From assembly GCA_003154025.1 (NCBI GenBank), contig PMCE01000278.1:9053-14230 (forward strand): a stretch of DNA of 5,178 bases, given 5' to 3'. Positions 4,895 through 5,178 of this stretch are shown piece after piece. Every line of letters starts with the position of its first letter. Within the stretch, counting starts at the first letter, position 1. The notes below the pieces were generated by a model. That model was not told the DNA's origin and made no database searches. It saw only the letters and a list, made by a program, of their open reading frames with translations. The position numbers and the translations under genes are program-made. The DNA is from Syntrophaceae bacterium. Its GTDB lineage: Bacteria > Desulfobacterota > SM23-61.

Positions 4895-5178
4895 ATGGAA
4901 AAGATAAGAAATTTGATTCCTGTCATTATCCTGATTCTGATCGGCCTTCTGTCCTGCCAGCAGGTTCAAAAGCCCGAGTTGAAAGGGGAGGGGCCGCTGG
5001 CCGTGAACGTGGCCCGGGGCACGGCAGCACCCGAGTTTCATGCTCCGGCCGAACGCTGGCGGGTCAGCCACGGGCAGGCTCTCAACCGGGGGGATTTCAG
5101 TCAGCGCGAGTGCGTCCTCTGCCACAACCCGGAAACGGGCTGCAACCGGTGCCACCAGTACGTGGGGACCCAGAAGAT
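4895..5178 (+). CDS. dsrJ: DsrJ-like multihaem cytochrome c lipoprotein (3' end outside window)
   Basis: The first 94 residues are visible; the gene runs off the window. A positively charged start (MEKIR) and hydrophobic stretch (7-20) end in the lipobox LLSC with C21, suggesting export and lipid anchoring on the periplasmic side. Two haem c sites follow close together, CVLCH (73-77) and CNRCH (83-87), then QYVG, resembling the paired CxxCH sites and following H/Y residues of DsrJ. The part PAERWRVSHGQAL (51-63) resembles the DsrJ segment before the haems. Position after M and K also matches the dsrMKJOP order, so it should pass electrons between periplasmic carriers and the M subunit. The start at 4895 follows an in-frame TAG at 4892-4894 and has no good Shine-Dalgarno site. 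Canonical DsrJ has three haems; a third site may lie beyond the window. Another small multihaem cytochrome is possible. Confidence 0.75.
   Translation, partial: MEKIRNLIPVIILILIGLLSCQQVQKPELKGEGPLAVNVARGTAAPEFHAPAERWRVSHGQALNRGDFSQRECVLCHNPETGCNRCHQYVGTQK

Noticed and set aside
2596..5178. Assignment to the Tmc or Hme complex instead of DsrMKJ
   Set aside because: The K protein matches DsrK in its N-terminal and GHAWR regions, and the cytochrome follows K and resembles DsrJ rather than a tetrahaem c3-type TmcA; the possibility is kept open only for the M subunit taken alone.

Overview
The window (5178 bp, GC-rich coding, all genes on the + strand) looks like a chromosome segment of an anaerobic, respiring bacterium, most likely a Desulfobacterota / former Deltaproteobacteria lineage. 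Three things suggest this: an oxygen-sensitive two-subunit class I (Fe-S) fumarase, a DsrMKJ-type menaquinol/thiol redox module, and apparent use of selenocysteine. This assignment is inferred from gene content, not from a marker gene.

Layout. Positions 1-122 hold a heptad-repeat scrap, a near-consensus sigma-70 promoter (58-86) and a 15-bp palindrome overlapping its -10 box. The first gene (123-890) is a GntR-family regulator of the FadR/FCD type. It overlaps the start of the fumarase alpha subunit (827-1708) by 64 bp. A 149-bp gap filled with degenerate 7-nt repeats in inverted arrangement separates alpha from the fumarase beta subunit (1858-2451). A 144-bp gap with a perfect 30-bp palindrome follows. 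Next come dsrM-like (2596-3390, NarI-like haem b membrane protein), dsrK-like (3387-4793, HdrD-like Fe-S protein) and, after another heptad-repeat gap, a dsrJ-like multihaem cytochrome c lipoprotein cut by the window end (4895 onward).

The main discovery is that the dsrK-like gene is not broken, although a TGA stop interrupts it at 4278-4280. The reading frame continues without a shift on both sides of the TGA and gives a full 468-residue DsrK. The TGA replaces the cysteine of the GECGHAW-type motif of DsrK proteins. It is followed by a stem-loop (4292-4310) with a GGUCU apical loop starting 19 nt after the TGA, the same loop and spacing as I recall for the E. coli fdhF SECIS. I read it as a selenocysteine codon (Sec298) with a bacterial SECIS element, that is, a selenoprotein form of DsrK.

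How the parts may work together: the GntR regulator probably controls its own promoter and the downstream fumarase genes. Fumarase interconverts fumarate and malate. The M-K-J proteins would form a membrane complex passing electrons between menaquinone (M), a periplasmic cytochrome (J) and a cytoplasmic thiol/disulfide site (K). Co-expression of fumarase with the redox complex is suggested by direction and proximity only; no terminator is obvious between them, but no strong promoter is visible before dsrM either.
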